A stretch of DNA of 64,000 nucleotides from an uncultured Campylobacter sp. (GTDB lineage Bacteria > Campylobacterota > Campylobacteria > Campylobacterales > Campylobacteraceae), in contig NZ_CAUQKJ010000005.1 of NCBI RefSeq assembly GCF_963518785.1, forward strand, positions 1 through 64,000, written 5' to 3'. The position numbers were made by a program, and so were the translations under genes. How positions within the stretch are numbered: position 1 is the stretch's first letter; each line of letters opens with the position of its first letter. The notes under the pieces were generated by a model. That model was not told the DNA's origin and did not search any database. It was given only the letters and a program-made list of their open reading frames with translations. Shown piece by piece: positions 18,014-26,929 of the stretch.

Positions 18014-18745
18014 CTACTGCAGCACCTTTTTTAGCGCCAGCGCAAATAGCACGACGTAGAGGACGAGCAGCCATTTTTTCTGAGTTTCGCGCTTTGCACG
18101 GCGAGCCTGAGAGGTGCCGAAATACACGCCCAAAAGCCCGCCCACGGCTAGCAGCGCGCCGCGTTCGTAATCCACATGGCCGTTGTACGAAAGGCTTAAA
18201 AGCGCGCTAAATGAGCCGAAAACGATGAAAAATAGCCCCATGCAGACCGCTCTTTTGATATCGACGCCCAAAAATCCGACCAATACGGGCGTCAGAAATA
18301 CCGCGCCGCCCACGCCCATGCTAAGCGCGATCGCGCCGATAGCAAAGCCGATGAAAAACAGCACCGCGCCGTGGGGATCGGCGTTACCGCCGCTTGTTAC
18401 GTTCGTGCTAAAGAGCTTGAGAAATGAGATCGCAAGCGTCAGCAAAAGACCGATCTCAAGCACGATTTCCGGCGAGTATTTTACGATGAAGCCCGATAGG
18501 CTTGCGCCGCACAGCCCTCCGAGCCCCACCGCGATGCCGCTATCTAGGCGGAGTCTGCCCGCGCGGTAGTTCAGATATGAGCCGAAAAGCGAGACGATGA
18601 ACATCTGCATCACCGAGATGCCCGCGGCGGTCTTGACGTCGTATCCCAGAGCCATCATCACGGGCATTACGACCGTGCCGCCGCCGATACCGAAAAAGCC
18701 CGATATGAAGCCCACGACGGCGCCGACAAAGGGGAGTTCTAGCAT
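18014..18745 (-). CDS. TauE/SafE (TSUP) family anion transporter
   Basis: The 243-residue membrane protein has about eight hydrophobic segments in two similar halves. Each half carries the family's glycine-rich signature: GFISGFFGIGGGTVVMPV (13-30) and IGAIALSMGVGGAVFLTPVL in the second half. TSUP proteins export sulfite, sulfonates or other organic anions, or import sulfate; the substrate here cannot be told. An AAGGA site precedes the ATG. No sulfur-metabolism gene is adjacent. Confidence 0.85.
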   Translation of the reverse strand: MLELPFVGAVVGFISGFFGIGGGTVVMPVMMALGYDVKTAAGISVMQMFIVSLFGSYLNYRAGRLRLDSGIAVGLGGLCGASLSGFIVKYSPEIVLEIGLLLTLAISFLKLFSTNVTSGGNADPHGAVLFFIGFAIGAIALSMGVGGAVFLTPVLVGFLGVDIKRAVCMGLFFIVFGSFSALLSLSYNGHVDYERGALLAVGGLLGVYFGTSQARRAKRETQKKWLLVLYVVLFALALKKVLQ

Positions 18746-19518
18746 TTATAATCCTTGAAATTTGAAGTGAAGTTTATAGCTTTAAAATTTAAAGCTTGAT
18801 AAATTTGCGGAATTTTGGATTTGGTAGCGGGGGATTTGCGGGATTTTGAGGCGAGGGATTTTGATCGCGGGATTTCTGTTTGAAATTTATGCCCCAAATT
18901 TTGGTTTAAAATTTTATCTGGAGTTGGCTTGACTTAAAAGTTTACAAGCGGAATTTTGCTTCAAAATTTCAAGCGCGGGATTTGTGAAATTTTAAAATTT
19001 ACGGGATTTTAAGGCGTGGAATTTCGGCTTGAAATTTTATGCAAATTAGCCCGCCTGCGTTTGTTCGTATTGCGGCTTGGCAGCGGATTTTAAAATTCTG
19101 CGCCCAGACTGCGGCTCAGCGTAAATTTGAGATAAAATTTTACGTTTAGATCGCGGCACCGTATCTTTGCCGCGATTAAATTTCGACGGAATTCTATCGC
19201 GACGAAATCTCATATGGCAAAATTCCGCACAGTAAAATTTTATGCGGAGCGCGAATTTCTTGCAAAATTTACGACGAATTTCACCGCCAGAAGCTCGTTC
19301 AAAGCCGTACAAAGCTCGCCAAAAGAGTGCAAAAAGACTAAAAAGCCGCCGTAAAATCCTCGCGATGAAATTACGCCCACAAATTTCTCTCGGTAAAATC
19401 GCTTTGGATGGGGCGGGATTTGAACTCGCGGCAAATTTTCCGAGCTAAATTTTACGTAAAAATCCGCATTAGACCTGCAAAATTTATCGTAAATTTCTTC
19501 GGACAAAATTCTTCGCGT
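18746..19518. other. 773-base non-coding region rich in AAATTT words
   Basis: This is the largest gap in the window. It consists of short near-repeated units such as AAATTTGCGGAATTTTGG and GCGGGATTT, and no frame has a credible start, ribosome site or family resemblance. At 19404-19433 the minus strand reads like the T-arm and acceptor end of a tRNA (GAGTTCAAATCCCGC then CCCATCCA), but no matching 5' half is present. Confidence 0.45.
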
Positions 19519-20250
19519 TTATGAAATTTCCAGCACGATCTCCTTTTTTAGCCCGATCTGTTTGATCTCGAGCACAGAAGCGCCGCCCAAACGCAGCGCA
19601 AGCACCTCAGCCTCGCTGCAAGCGCCTGCTAGAGCTATTTCGCGCAACACCTTGCCGCGCCAAGCCTTGGCGTAGTGGCTCAGTACCTTGCCGCCTTTGA
19701 TGAAACTAAAACTCAAATATTCGCGCTTCACCTCATAAAATTTTTCGTAAAATCCCGCGCGCAGATCCACTACGCACTCATCCGCCAGATACCGATCCAG
19801 CGCGGCGGAGAAGCTATCGCGATAAAATTTCGCCGCGTCTATGCCGCCGAATTTCTCGCCCTGCTTGAGTTTGTAGTTCGGCAGCGCATCGCCGCCCAGC
19901 ACGGGGCCGAAAAGGTTTGAAAAAATTATCGTGTTTCGCTCCGCAAACTCCTGCGCGCCAGGGCTTAGCGAAGCGTAGCCTAGGGCGCGATACGCGGTGC
20001 CAGTATAGCGCAAAAGCGCCTTCGTGCAGCCTTTTTCAAAGATATTTTCGCGCAGAGTCGCATCCCATTTTTTCAGCCCGAAAAGCTTGCAAAGCTCCGC
20101 CTCACTTGCTTTATCCACAAAATCCGCGTAAGCGCGCAGCATCTGCAGACGCTTTTCGTAAAGATCTGCAAAGATGAAATTTCGCTCGCAAATGCGCGTG
20201 TCGCCGCCTAGCTCGCTTTTCATCTCGCTTGGGGAAAATAAAATTTTCAT
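19519..20250 (-). CDS. yaaA: YaaA family (UPF0246) peroxide-stress protein
   Basis: The 243-residue protein starts MKILFSPSEMK, close to the family start (K-x-L-L-S-P-A/S-K), and carries the mid-region FSNLFGPVLGGDALPNYKLK and a C-terminal FIKGGKVLSHYAKAWRG, all family hallmarks. E. coli YaaA protects DNA and proteins from peroxide by lowering free iron. AAGGAG precedes the ATG. It is divergent from trpE. Confidence 0.87.
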   Translation of the reverse strand: MKILFSPSEMKSELGGDTRICERNFIFADLYEKRLQMLRAYADFVDKASEAELCKLFGLKKWDATLRENIFEKGCTKALLRYTGTAYRALGYASLSPGAQEFAERNTIIFSNLFGPVLGGDALPNYKLKQGEKFGGIDAAKFYRDSFSAALDRYLADECVVDLRAGFYEKFYEVKREYLSFSFIKGGKVLSHYAKAWRGKVLREIALAGACSEAEVLALRLGGASVLEIKQIGLKKEIVLEIS

Positions 20251-20347
20251 ACGCTCTCCTTAAATTTTTGCTCATTTTACTAAAATTTTGCTTGTATTCA
20301 AGCCCGCTTAAGCTCGCGCCGCCCGCTCAAATTTAAGCTAAGCAGCG

Positions 20348-20353
20348 TATAAT
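20348..20353 (+). promoter_or_regulatory. -10 box for trpE
   Basis: A perfect TATAAT lies 25 bases before the trpE ATG. Transcription would start near 20360, leaving an untranslated leader of about 20 bases. That is too short for a classic trp leader peptide and attenuator. Confidence 0.55.
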
Positions 20354-20378
20354 GGCGCTAAAAATTCCAAGGACGAAA

Positions 20379-22064
20379 ATGCTTTTAGAAGAGCCGCTGT
20401 TTTACTACCGCGAAATTTTAAAAACGCATCCGCAAAGCTACCTCGCAGAGGACGAGAGGCAGGTCATCATCGGCATTGATTGCGATTATTTCGACGGATT
20501 TAAGATGAGTTTTGAGGCTTTGAGGCTTAAATTTGATGAGGTAAAGGGCGCAAAAGAAGGCGCGAGCGAGTTTAAAAACGCGAGCTTTGCAGGACTTTTC
20601 GGCGTTTTGGGCTACGACATCGTGCGCGCGTTCGAAAATATCGGCGCACCGAAGCAGGCGCTGTATGACTTCCCGCCGTTTTTTTACGCCGACGCCGCAA
20701 ACTACCTGCACTACGATAAAATCAGCAAAATTTACGATTTTTACGGCAAAGATGCCCAAATTTACGAAAGTCTGCGCGGGCTTAGCCCGCAGGCTTCGCA
20801 GCAGACCGCCGCCGAAGCGGAAGGCGCGCCGCAGAGTGCCGCAAAAGCGGACGCTGCGATAAAAGGCGGCTCAAAATCGCAAGGCGCGTCTGAGCCGGAG
20901 CCTCAAAAAAAAGAGCTTAAATTTAAAATTTTAACCGATCTGGGCGCCGAGGAGTCGCATTTTAGTGCGATGGTCGAGGCTGCAAAAGAAAAGATAAAAA
21001 GCGGCGACGTGTTTCAGGTCGTGCTGGGCGAAATTTTAGAAGTCGGCACGAATCTGGGCAGCCTGGAGTTTTACGAGCGACTCAAAAAGAACAATCCGAG
21101 TCCCTATATGTTTCACTTCCCGACGCTGTACGGTTGCGTCGCGGGCTCCAGCCCCGAGCTGATCATGGAGATCAAAAAGGACGAAATTTTCGTCGCTCCC
21201 ATCGCGGGCACCCGCAGCAGAGGCGCGAATGCCGAGGCCGACGCGGCGCTTGAGCGCGAGCTTTTAAACGACGAAAAGGAGCTTGCGGAACATCGGATGC
21301 TGATCGATCTAGCTCGCAACGACATCGGCAAATTCGCCGCGCCCGCCTCGGTGCGGGTGCAAAACGCGATGCGCATCGTGCGCTACGAAAGCGTTATGCA
21401 CATCGTAAGCGAGGTCTACGGCACCAAGCCGCGCGGGGTGAGCGCGTTTGAGGTGCTTAGCACGATCTTTCCTGCGGGCACGCTAAGCGGCAGCCCGAAG
21501 ATTCGCGCGATGCAGATCATAAATGAGCTGGAGCGCTACGAGCGCGGCATCTACGGCGGCGGAATCGGATTTTGGCGCTTTAGCGGCGACGTGATGCAGG
21601 CGATCTTGATTCGCTCTGCGATCTTTGTAAATCGCGACGCGCAAAATTCCTGCTCGGACGAGAACTCTAAGCGAAATTTCAACTTAAATTTAAACGCTGC
21701 TTTCGGTGAGGAGAAGTCCGAAGCGACGGAGCTTTGCGATTTCGCAGCGCAAAAGAGTAGCGGCGAGGCGCAAAATTTAAAGCCGCGCGCAGGCGGGCGC
21801 GATGCGAGATTAAATTTAAAAGCTTGCGCAGGCTGCGGAGCGCTAAATTTAGAGAGTGGGCCGCATTTTAGCCGCGCGATGCGGTTTGAGGCTGCTAAAT
21901 TTAATGCGGAAAATTTCGGCTGCGAAGGGCTAAATAATCTCGTATTTATCGGCGCGGGCGCAGGCATCGTTTACGACAGCTCGCCAAAGAGCGAATACGC
22001 GGAGATCTGCAAAAAGCGCAAAAGCCCGCTTAAAGCGATCGAGGAGCTATGCGAGGAAGTTTAG
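20379..22064 (+). CDS. trpE: Anthranilate synthase component I with low-complexity insertions
   Basis: TrpE converts chorismate to anthranilate with ammonia from TrpG. From ATG 20379 (AAGGA upstream) the product is 561 residues. Chorismate-binding motifs are intact: GDVFQVVLG (209-217), AGSSPELIM (255-263), PIAGTRSRG (274-282), DLARNDIGK (310-318), FPAGTLSGSPK (364-374) and the late IGAGAGIVYDSSP (524-536). Two inserted stretches are unusual: an Ala/Gln/Lys-rich one at about 138-178 between the N- and C-terminal lobes, and about 100 residues at 419-520 between RSAIFVN and the IGAGAGIV strand, normally a short turn. The second is encoded by AAATTT-rich DNA. Active-site residues suggest a working enzyme. 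Confidence 0.9.
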   Translation: MLLEEPLFYYREILKTHPQSYLAEDERQVIIGIDCDYFDGFKMSFEALRLKFDEVKGAKEGASEFKNASFAGLFGVLGYDIVRAFENIGAPKQALYDFPPFFYADAANYLHYDKISKIYDFYGKDAQIYESLRGLSPQASQQTAAEAEGAPQSAAKADAAIKGGSKSQGASEPEPQKKELKFKILTDLGAEESHFSAMVEAAKEKIKSGDVFQVVLGEILEVGTNLGSLEFYERLKKNNPSPYMFHFPTLYGCVAGSSPELIMEIKKDEIFVAPIAGTRSRGANAEADAALERELLNDEKELAEHRMLIDLARNDIGKFAAPASVRVQNAMRIVRYESVMHIVSEVYGTKPRGVSAFEVLSTIFPAGTLSGSPKIRAMQIINELERYERGIYGGGIGFWRFSGDVMQAILIRSAIFVNRDAQNSCSDENSKRNFNLNLNAAFGEEKSEATELCDFAAQKSSGEAQNLKPRAGGRDARLNLKACAGCGALNLESGPHFSRAMRFEAAKFNAENFGCEGLNNLVFIGAGAGIVYDSSPKSEYAEICKKRKSPLKAIEELCEEV

Positions 22065-22354
22065 ACGCTTTAAATTTAACCAGCCGGGCGCGGCGTTTTT
22101 CGGTGCGAGCTTGATTCGGCTAAATTTAAAGCGTGTTCGCTGCGAGAGCGTTAAAATTTACGGCTAGCCTCATTCTGCATCGTAAAGCGCGCAACGTCGC
22201 GACAGATGCGATAATGCTGCAGCCGTAGACGGAATTTTAAATTTAGCCCGCAAGCGACGCTAAAGCGGCATCGGATTTGTTCGCCGCAAAGCGGTTAAAT
22301 TTGAACTATTTAGAATTTTAAAGAGGCGCAAACGCCCTAAAAAAGGATAAAATT

Positions 22355-23968
22355 TTGATTTTAATGATAGATAATTACGACAGCTTCGTTTTCAATATTT
22401 ATCAATACATTTTGGAGTTAAGCGATGAGGAGGTGCGCTACTTCCGCAACGACGAGATAACGCTGCAGCGGGTGCGCGAGCTTGCCCCGTCGCACATAAT
22501 CCTAAGCCCGGGGCCAAATCACCCAAAAGACAGCGGCGTTTGCTTAGAGATTTTGCGCGCGGATTTGGACGTGCCGATTTTAGGCGTGTGCTTGGGGCAT
22601 CAGGCGATCGGATATGCGGCGGGCGCGGAGATAAAGCAGCTGGAGGTACCGCTGCACGGCAAGAGCTCGGCAATCGAAATTTTTAGTGACGGCGTGCTTT
22701 TTAGCGGGCTACCGCGTAAATTTGAAGTGATGCGCTACCACTCGCTTTATGTGGATGAAGCCACGCTACCGAGCGAGTTTGAAATTTTAGCAAAAAGTGA
22801 AAATGACGGCATTATAATGGCGATGAAGCACCGAAATAAGCCGGTTTTCGGCATCCAATTTCATCCCGAGAGCTTTTTTACGCAATACGGCAAAAAGATC
22901 ATCGAAAATTTCATCAATTACGGCAAAAAGATAATTTTAAAGGAGAAACTCGTGGTAAATTTCGCCCCGTTTATGTTGAAACTACAAAAGGGCTTCCCGC
23001 TAGACAGCGACGATTACGCCGTCATTTGTAAGGCGCTTTACGAGCAGGATTACGACATCGTGCAGCTTGCTGGGCTGCTCGTGCTGATCAGCGAAAAATC
23101 GCTCTATCCAAGCAGCCTCACGGCGCTCGTGCGCAGTATCTTAAAATACTCGATCACCTACGACGATCCGAGCCCGATGTTTGACATCGTGGGCACCGGC
23201 GGCGATAGGCTAAAGACGATCAATATCTCCACGACCGTGGCCTTTATCGCGGCAAGCTTCGGCGTGCGCGTCGCCAAGCACGGCAACCGCGCGATTACTA
23301 GCAGATCGGGAAGCTCCGATGCGCTGGATGCTTTGGGTGTGCCGCTACTTAGCGATCTTGCGCAGATTAGGGCGCTGCTAGATCGCACGGGGCTAGCATT
23401 TTTCCACGCGCCGTTTTTTCATAAGATCACCGCCGAGGTCAAAGAGGTGCGAAACCGCCTAAAAATCGGCACCGTCTTTAATATAATGGGGCCGCTTCTA
23501 AATCCAAATTTGAGCCTAAGCAATCAGATCGTAGGCAATTATCTGGAGGAAGTAAACGGGCTCATCGCCGAAACGCTGATGATTTTGGGGCGTAAGCACG
23601 CTCTGGTGGTACACGGTATGGACGGCATGGATGAGATCAGCCTGTGCGACGAGACACTGATCCACGAGGTCAAGGACGGCAAAATTTTAGAATACCGCGT
23701 AAGTCCCGAGCAGTTCGGCTTCGCTCGGGCGTTTCACAGCGAGATCGAGGGCGGCGATGGCGAGGCTAATGCCGAGATTTTAAAGCAAATTTTAAAAGGC
23801 GAGCTGGACGGACCGAAATTTGACATCGTAGTGCTAAATGCGATGTTTGCGCTATACTGCGCGGATGTCGTCTCAAGCCCTGCAGAGGCTAAGCCACTCA
23901 TTTTAGAGGCGATCAAATCGGGCAAAACGTGGAAATTTTACGAAAACTACGTAGGAGCGAGAGCTTAG
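22355..23968 (+). CDS. trpD: TrpG-TrpD fusion: glutamine amidotransferase plus anthranilate phosphoribosyltransferase
   Basis: Residues 1-195 are a class I glutamine amidotransferase: LSPGPNHP, then GVCLGHQ with the nucleophile Cys near 78, and QFHPESF with the catalytic His and Glu. Residues from about 203 are anthranilate phosphoribosyltransferase, with DIVGTGGDRLKTINIST (PRPP site, about 278-294) and the KHGNRAITSRSGSSD loop. It thus feeds ammonia to TrpE and carries out the next step. TTG at 22355 is chosen because AGGA lies 8 bases upstream; ATG at 22364 is the alternative. It follows trpE by 290 bases and abuts the methyltransferase gene with no gap. Confidence 0.93.
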   Translation: MILMIDNYDSFVFNIYQYILELSDEEVRYFRNDEITLQRVRELAPSHIILSPGPNHPKDSGVCLEILRADLDVPILGVCLGHQAIGYAAGAEIKQLEVPLHGKSSAIEIFSDGVLFSGLPRKFEVMRYHSLYVDEATLPSEFEILAKSENDGIIMAMKHRNKPVFGIQFHPESFFTQYGKKIIENFINYGKKIILKEKLVVNFAPFMLKLQKGFPLDSDDYAVICKALYEQDYDIVQLAGLLVLISEKSLYPSSLTALVRSILKYSITYDDPSPMFDIVGTGGDRLKTINISTTVAFIAASFGVRVAKHGNRAITSRSGSSDALDALGVPLLSDLAQIRALLDRTGLAFFHAPFFHKITAEVKEVRNRLKIGTVFNIMGPLLNPNLSLSNQIVGNYLEEVNGLIAETLMILGRKHALVVHGMDGMDEISLCDETLIHEVKDGKILEYRVSPEQFGFARAFHSEIEGGDGEANAEILKQILKGELDGPKFDIVVLNAMFALYCADVVSSPAEAKPLILEAIKSGKTWKFYENYVGARA

Positions 23969-25090
23969 ATGGCTAACGGCGAAAAGAGGGAGTTTTTAAG
24001 CGAGCAGCTCATCAGCTATCTGGGCAATAAGCGCTCGCTGCTAGCGCCGATCGAGCGGGCGATCTGCGAGATTAAGGCGGAGCTTGGGCGGGACAAGATC
24101 AGCTTTGCAGACGTCTTTAGCGGTAGCGGCATCGTCGCGCGTCTGGCTAAAGCGCACTCAAACCTCGTTATCGCAAACGACCTGGAGGGCTACTCGCGCG
24201 CGATAAACTCCTGCTATCTTTCAAATTTTAGCGACGGGCTGTGGCGAGACTTGAGCGAGCTACACGCTGAAATTTTAAGAAATTTTACGCCGAAGGAGAG
24301 CTTTTTTAGCGAGCTGTACGCGCCGAAGGACGATGAGAATATCAAGGCGGGCGAGCGCGCTTTTTACACGCGCCGAAACGCCCTGATTTTGGGCGGGCTT
24401 TCCGAGCAGATCGGTAAAATCCCGCAAAAATTTCGCGATTTTTTCACTGCGCCGCTGCTTAGCGAGGCGAGTATCCACTCAAACACGGGCGGCGTTTTTA
24501 AGGGCTTTTACAAGGACAAAGCGGGCGTAGGCAAGTTCGGCGGCAGCGGCGAAAACGCGCTAGCTCGCATAATGGGCGAAATTTCTCTGCGCCTGCCCGT
24601 GCTTTCAAATTTCGCCTGCGAAAGCGCGGTCTTTCAAGAGGATGCCGCGCACTTTGCACAGAGCGCGCGCGAGCGCTTTTCGCAGCTTGACGTCGCGTAT
24701 TTCGATCCGCCTTACAATCAGCACCCCTACGGCTCGAACTATTTTATGCTAAATTTAATCACGGATTTTATAAACGATGGCAAGCGCCCAAATACTACGG
24801 GGCTTAGCAAGGTCTCTGGAATTCCCGCAGACTGGAACCGCTCGGCATACAACAAAAAATCAAGTGCTGCGGAGGAATTTTTTGCGCTACTGGCGGAATT
24901 TCCGGCGAAATTTTTAATAATCTCTTTTAATTCCGAGGGCTTCATCTCGAAGGCGGAATTTTTAAAAAACCTCGCACACATCGGCTCCGTGCGCACGATA
25001 GAGATCCGCTATCCGACCTACCGCGCGAGCAGAAATTTAAACGCTCGCGAGCTTTACGTGACGGAATTTTTATATGTCGTACAGAAGTAA
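23969..25090 (+). CDS. DNA adenine N6-methyltransferase (D12 class) inside the trp operon
   Basis: The 373-residue protein has the features of Dam/FokI-like adenine methyltransferases: YLGNKR (17-22), SAM-binding motif DVFSGSG (48-54) and catalytic DPPYN (246-250), followed by HPYGSNYFMLN. It should methylate adenine in a specific DNA sequence, which cannot be read from the protein. Its ATG directly follows the trpGD stop, and its end overlaps trpF by 17 bases, so it is translated as part of the trp operon. No restriction endonuclease is adjacent, so it is either an orphan methylase or has a partner elsewhere. It shows neighbour-like base composition, so arrival is not obviously recent. Confidence 0.86.
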   Translation: MANGEKREFLSEQLISYLGNKRSLLAPIERAICEIKAELGRDKISFADVFSGSGIVARLAKAHSNLVIANDLEGYSRAINSCYLSNFSDGLWRDLSELHAEILRNFTPKESFFSELYAPKDDENIKAGERAFYTRRNALILGGLSEQIGKIPQKFRDFFTAPLLSEASIHSNTGGVFKGFYKDKAGVGKFGGSGENALARIMGEISLRLPVLSNFACESAVFQEDAAHFAQSARERFSQLDVAYFDPPYNQHPYGSNYFMLNLITDFINDGKRPNTTGLSKVSGIPADWNRSAYNKKSSAAEEFFALLAEFPAKFLIISFNSEGFISKAEFLKNLAHIGSVRTIEIRYPTYRASRNLNARELYVTEFLYVVQK

Positions 25091-26867
25091 GATCAAAATT
25101 TGCGGCATCAAAAGCGCCGCCGAAGCCCGCGCGGTGCTGGCGTGCAGCTCGGCTTTCTGCGCAAATTTAGAGCGCGCGGACGATGCTAAAAATTTACCGC
25201 GATCAGGCGGCGAGAGCTCAATAAAAAATTCTAATTTTTGCGGCGAAAATTCTGAGCAGAATTTTAATTTGGATGCCGAGAATTTTACGCGAAATTTCAA
25301 TTCTGACGGCCAAAATTTCGCGCCAAATTTTAATCAGGGCGGCGAGAATTTTACCTGCCGCGCACAAAATCATGCAAATTTTACGTCCGAGCAAAATTCC
25401 GATTGCGATAAAAATTTTGGCAGCGATTTGCGAGGCCAGGGCGACGGCTCAGGCGCGTGCGTGGAATTTTTAGGCGTAATTTTTGTGTCAAGCTCCAAGC
25501 GCCGCGTTAGCGTAGAAACGGCACGCGAGATTGCACGCATCGCGCATAAAAACGGCGCAAAGTGCGTCGGAGTCTTTGCTTTGAGCTCCGAAAAACACAG
25601 CGCCGCCGCGTGCGAAAATTTTAGAGGCAAAGCCTGCGGTGATGAAATTTGCAAAGATAAAATTTACGTGAGCAAGAGCGGCGGCGTAGAATTTTACGAA
25701 GCCGCGGAATTCTGCGAAAAGCATCTCGACGATTTGAACGTAAATTTAAACGCAAACTGCGCCACGCCCGCCTCGACGGAGGATCTGAATTCTGAAATTT
25801 TTGGCGCGGAAGACCTAGACGAGGAGCAAATTTTAAAAATTTGCGAGGCTTGCGAGCTGGACTGCGCTCAGATTTATGGACGCATAAGCGCGGATTTCAA
25901 AGCGCGCCTCAACGCGGCGGGCATCGAGGCATGGCAGGTGGTAAGCATTGGCGCTGAGATGCCGCCTCTTGAGGGTTTGAGTTGCGATCGAATCTTATTT
26001 GACGCCAAAGGAGCTAGCCTCGGCGGCAACGGCGTGAGCTTCGACTGGGATCTGTTGCGACGTGTAGGGCTTAGCTACGAAAGACGAGACGGCGCAACTA
26101 GCGATGAAAAATACTGCGCGGGCAACACAGTTCAAATTATGGACGGCACAAAATACGACTCGGCTAGCGGGCGCTGCGATACGCAAAATGATGCAGCAAG
26201 CGAAAAAAAATGCTATGTAGCGGGCACCGCTCAAAGCTCAGACGGCGCAAGGAGCCATCTTAAACACAGCGCGATCTGTAGCGGATATAGCGAGGGGAAT
26301 TTAAAGCGCGATAAAAACGGCAGCTGCGGCAATTCTTGCACGGAGCATAGCGAAAACGGAAATTTGAAGCTCAAGAGGGTTAGCGACGTGTGTTGTGCCT
26401 CTAATAGTAATGAAGTGAGCGAACGCACACATGATATTGTTCGATCGAGCAATACGAAACAAGAAACGAACGCCGATCGTCGCGACGAAAAAAATGCCGA
26501 TGAGTGCAAATTTAGTGCGTGTGCTACCGCTCGGCTGAATGGTGTAAGACCCACAAGCGAAGGCGTCAATAATCAAGGTGCAAACGACTATGAGGCGGGC
26601 GCGCCAAATATTACGAATGACGGCGGCGAAGTGGACAAACTGGGTGCCACAAAAGATGATAGCGCGAATAAGCATGACGCTGCTGCTAAAAGCGGTGCGA
26701 TATCTTTTATTCTTGCAGGTGGTATCGGTGCGCAAAATATCCGTGAGGCACTCACACTGCGCCCCTACGCTATCGATCTAAACAGTCGCGTGGAGGACGC
26801 TCGAGGCGACAAAGATCCACAAAAGATAAGCGAAATTTTGCAAATTTTAAAAAATGCGCAAGGCTGA
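25074..26867 (+). CDS. trpF: Phosphoribosylanthranilate isomerase, enlarged about threefold by low-complexity insertions
   Basis: TrpF performs an Amadori rearrangement in tryptophan synthesis and is normally about 200 residues. This frame has 597, yet all family motifs occur in order: KICGI (8-12, catalytic Cys10), GVIFVSSSKRRVS (134-146), VGVF (165-168), AQIYGR (265-270), ILFDAKGASLGGNGVSFDW (307-325, catalytic Asp310), LAGGIGAQNI (547-556) and AIDLNSRVED (566-575). Between them lie low-complexity stretches at about 36-127 (Asn-Phe-rich, repeats like ENFT), 172-245 and 338-540 (Ser/Asn/Asp/Lys-rich). No stop interrupts it. The insertions fall in loops of the barrel. The start overlaps the methyltransferase end. 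Function is probably kept but untested. Confidence 0.85.
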   Translation: MSYRSKIKICGIKSAAEARAVLACSSAFCANLERADDAKNLPRSGGESSIKNSNFCGENSEQNFNLDAENFTRNFNSDGQNFAPNFNQGGENFTCRAQNHANFTSEQNSDCDKNFGSDLRGQGDGSGACVEFLGVIFVSSSKRRVSVETAREIARIAHKNGAKCVGVFALSSEKHSAAACENFRGKACGDEICKDKIYVSKSGGVEFYEAAEFCEKHLDDLNVNLNANCATPASTEDLNSEIFGAEDLDEEQILKICEACELDCAQIYGRISADFKARLNAAGIEAWQVVSIGAEMPPLEGLSCDRILFDAKGASLGGNGVSFDWDLLRRVGLSYERRDGATSDEKYCAGNTVQIMDGTKYDSASGRCDTQNDAASEKKCYVAGTAQSSDGARSHLKHSAICSGYSEGNLKRDKNGSCGNSCTEHSENGNLKLKRVSDVCCASNSNEVSERTHDIVRSSNTKQETNADRRDEKNADECKFSACATARLNGVRPTSEGVNNQGANDYEAGAPNITNDGGEVDKLGATKDDSANKHDAAAKSGAISFILAGGIGAQNIREALTLRPYAIDLNSRVEDARGDKDPQKISEILQILKNAQG

Positions 26868-26929
26868 TCTCCGTGTGCAAACTCGCGCGATAGTTATATC
26901 TAAATCAAGCGCGTATAAGGAGGAACCAA

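Noticed and set aside
19404..19480. Complete tRNA gene on the minus strand
   Set aside because: T-arm and acceptor 3' end match, but a matching 5' acceptor strand, D-arm and anticodon arm are absent, and one T-stem pair is mismatched.
20354..20378. trp leader peptide and attenuator
   Set aside because: Leader is only about 20 bases between promoter and ATG, with no Trp codons.
22065..22354. Additional gene between trpE and trpGD
   Set aside because: No start with ribosome site and no open frame of convincing composition.
25260..25450. CRISPR-like array in the Asn-Phe repeat of trpF
   Set aside because: Units are degenerate, irregularly spaced and inside an open reading frame.
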